DNA of 7,668 nt from positions 1 to 7,668 of the forward strand of contig JAJBSL010000049.1 of assembly GCA_020540725.1 (NCBI GenBank). Direction: 5' to 3'. Below the pieces are notes generated by a model, which had not been told where the DNA came from, ran no database searches, and worked only from the letters and a program-made list of their open reading frames with translations. A program made the position numbers and the translations under genes. The DNA comes from Lachnospiraceae bacterium EP-SM-12S-S03. Its GTDB lineage: Bacteria; Bacillota; Clostridia; Lachnospirales; Lachnospiraceae. Below are positions 6,473 through 7,668 of this stretch, one piece after another (the first letter of the stretch is position 1; each line of letters begins with the position of its first letter).

Positions 6473-7492
6473 ATGTTAAAAGAATTGACACAATTATGGG
6501 GAGTGAGTGGGATTGAAAACAATGTTTCCGATTATATTACTGAAAAAATCTTTCCATATGTAGATGAAATAAAGTTAGATGCTGTAGGAAATTTAATTAC
6601 ATTAAAAAAAGGAACGGGTAATTCACGCAAAAAGATTATGCTGGCAGCACATAGTGATGAAGTTGGATTATGTGTTGTAAGGATTATGGAAAACGGATTA
6701 TTAAAAGTAAAGCAGGTCGGAGGGCTTTCGGCATTTGTTCTTTATATGAACCGTGTACAATTTGCAAATGGTACGAAAGGCGTCATTGCTTGTTCAGCAA
6801 AAATAGAGGATATCAAAGATTCGGATATCAGACAATTATATGTTGATATAGGTGTTTCATCAAAAGAAGAAGCTGAGAAATATGTTTCAGTAGGAGATTG
6901 TGCAGTAATAGCAGGAGAGTTTGAGGAATTATGTAATGGGCGAATTCTTTCTAAAGCGATAGATAATAGAATCGGATGTTATATTCTGCTAGATGTTCTT
7001 GAAAAGATGAAATCTCCTTATCACGATATCTACTTTACGTTTACTGTTCAAGAGGAAGTTGGCCTCAGAGGAGCAACTGTTTTAGCGGAAAGAATTCAGC
7101 CAGATGTTGGAATTGCTATTGACATCACTCGAGCATTTGATCTTCCAGGAGAAGATTATGGAACACCGATTCTTGGTGGAGGTGTCGCGATAAAAGTCAG
7201 TGATGGAAGCGTAATTTGTGATAATGGTCTGACAAATGAATTAAGAAAAATAGCGGAAGAACATGAGCTTTCATATCAAATGGATCCGTTATATGCAGGT
7301 GGAACAGACATTGGCGCTATTATGAAATCAGGGTATGGAGTAAAAACATTGGGATTATCGATTCCAACTCGATACGGACATACTCCACATAATATCATTG
7401 ATATGAAAGATGTTGAAGCATGTAGTGATTTGTTAAGAATATTTATAGAAAGCGATATAGAGATTATCGCAGAAAAAAACTTAAAGGGGTAA
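6473..7492 (+). CDS. M42-family metallo-aminopeptidase (glutamyl aminopeptidase/endoglucanase M-like)
   Basis: A 339-residue member of peptidase family M42, typical in length, whose relatives (PepA of lactococci, tetrahedral TET aminopeptidases) form large cytoplasmic assemblies that trim peptides from the N-terminus. The two-metal site is complete: H60 and bridging D164 (AAHSDEVG; SKAIDNRIG), with catalytic base D62 after H60, catalytic E194 and ligand E195 (VQEEVGLRGA), D217 (IAIDITRAFD) and H303 (TRYGHTPHN). Residues about 70-150 form the inserted dimerisation domain of the family. YGHTPHN replaces the more usual YIHS-type segment around the last ligand. AAAGGAG at 6462-6468 lies just 4 bases from the ATG, a tight spacing. 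It is the last gene of the operon and is followed by a terminator. Preference for acidic, neutral or basic residues cannot be read. Confidence 0.92.
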   Translation: MLKELTQLWGVSGIENNVSDYITEKIFPYVDEIKLDAVGNLITLKKGTGNSRKKIMLAAHSDEVGLCVVRIMENGLLKVKQVGGLSAFVLYMNRVQFANGTKGVIACSAKIEDIKDSDIRQLYVDIGVSSKEEAEKYVSVGDCAVIAGEFEELCNGRILSKAIDNRIGCYILLDVLEKMKSPYHDIYFTFTVQEEVGLRGATVLAERIQPDVGIAIDITRAFDLPGEDYGTPILGGGVAIKVSDGSVICDNGLTNELRKIAEEHELSYQMDPLYAGGTDIGAIMKSGYGVKTLGLSIPTRYGHTPHNIIDMKDVEACSDLLRIFIESDIEIIAEKNLKG

Positions 7493-7510
7493 ATGTTATA
7501 GTGTTAACTC

Positions 7511-7541
7511 AAAAGCGGAGGCCTTGGAGGCTTCCGTTTTT
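7511..7541 (+). terminator. Rho-independent terminator of the peptidase operon
   Basis: The stem is CGGAGGCC (7516-7523) with GGCTTCCG (7529-7536), loop TTGGA, one G-T wobble. It is followed by TTTTT (7537-7541), which can also pair with the AAAAG at 7511-7515 to lengthen the stem. It starts 18 bases after the M42 stop. The upstream A-run could let it act in the other direction too. Confidence 0.92.
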
Positions 7542-7668
7542 GTGAATAAAAAACAGAATTCCGTATATTTCAGTAACGGTGTTTTCTCATGGAGACTATG
7601 AAGAAAAGTCTGTAAATAAGATCTTCTATGATAATGATAGGCGAAAGGCTTGAGTAAAATCAGCTTTT
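7542..7668. other. Intergenic tail with no convincing gene
   Basis: These 127 bases show no open frame with a start and ribosome binding site on either strand. A short open stretch at 7546-7650 (stop TGA at 7651) has protein-like composition but no proper start. A weak hairpin, AAAGGCT (7644-7650) with AGCTTTT (7662-7668), touches the window edge. Confidence 0.6.

Noticed and set aside
76..7492. Alternative genetic code reading TGA as an amino acid
   Set aside because: The other five genes contain no in-frame TGA and use TGG for tryptophan; one isolated TGA does not support recoding. TAA stops throughout are expected in AT-rich DNA.
1..7668. CRISPR arrays, tRNA or rRNA genes, and riboswitches
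   Set aside because: No regularly spaced direct repeats, cloverleaf-like sequence or known conserved riboswitch core was seen; coding sequence fills nearly all of the window.
7644..7668. Second intrinsic terminator at the right edge
   Set aside because: The stem is short, A/T-rich at its base, has a wobble and an 11-base loop, and the T-run is cut by the window end; too weak to call.

Overview
The window is AT-rich, with strong AAAGGAG-type ribosome binding sites, TAA stops on all the intact genes, very short gaps and every gene on the + strand. This points to a low-GC Firmicute, most likely a gut-type clostridium of the Lachnospiraceae kind. That placement is an inference from style and protein families, since no taxonomic marker is present.

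Layout. Bases 1-75 hold two tandem perfect hairpins just before the first gene. They may be the right end of an IS200/IS605-like element, whose transposase genes would lie off the left edge. Bases 76-7492 carry one compact operon: an M29 (AmpS/PepS-like) aminopeptidase, a prolidase-like amidohydrolase, a Cof-type HAD phosphatase, an M3 oligoendopeptidase split by an in-frame TGA, a second amidohydrolase of a different subgroup, and an M42 (glutamyl aminopeptidase-like) metallo-aminopeptidase. Gaps between genes are 1 to 23 bases. A strong intrinsic terminator at 7511-7541 closes the operon. The last 127 bases contain no convincing gene.

How the genes fit together. Five of the six products belong to families that hydrolyse peptides or amide-like bonds with metal ions, and none has a visible signal peptide or membrane segment. 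The simplest reading is a cytoplasmic peptide-catabolism operon. The M3 enzyme would cut oligopeptides internally, the M29 and M42 enzymes would trim N-termini, and the amidohydrolases would take dipeptides or modified or cyclic amides. No transporter or regulator is inside the window.

The most notable points are the single TGA that interrupts an otherwise intact M3 gene, with a plausible restart site 21 bases downstream; the possible mobile-element junction at the 5' end of the operon; and a two-codon mini-cistron overlapping the start of the HAD gene. I found no clear evidence of a wholly new system.
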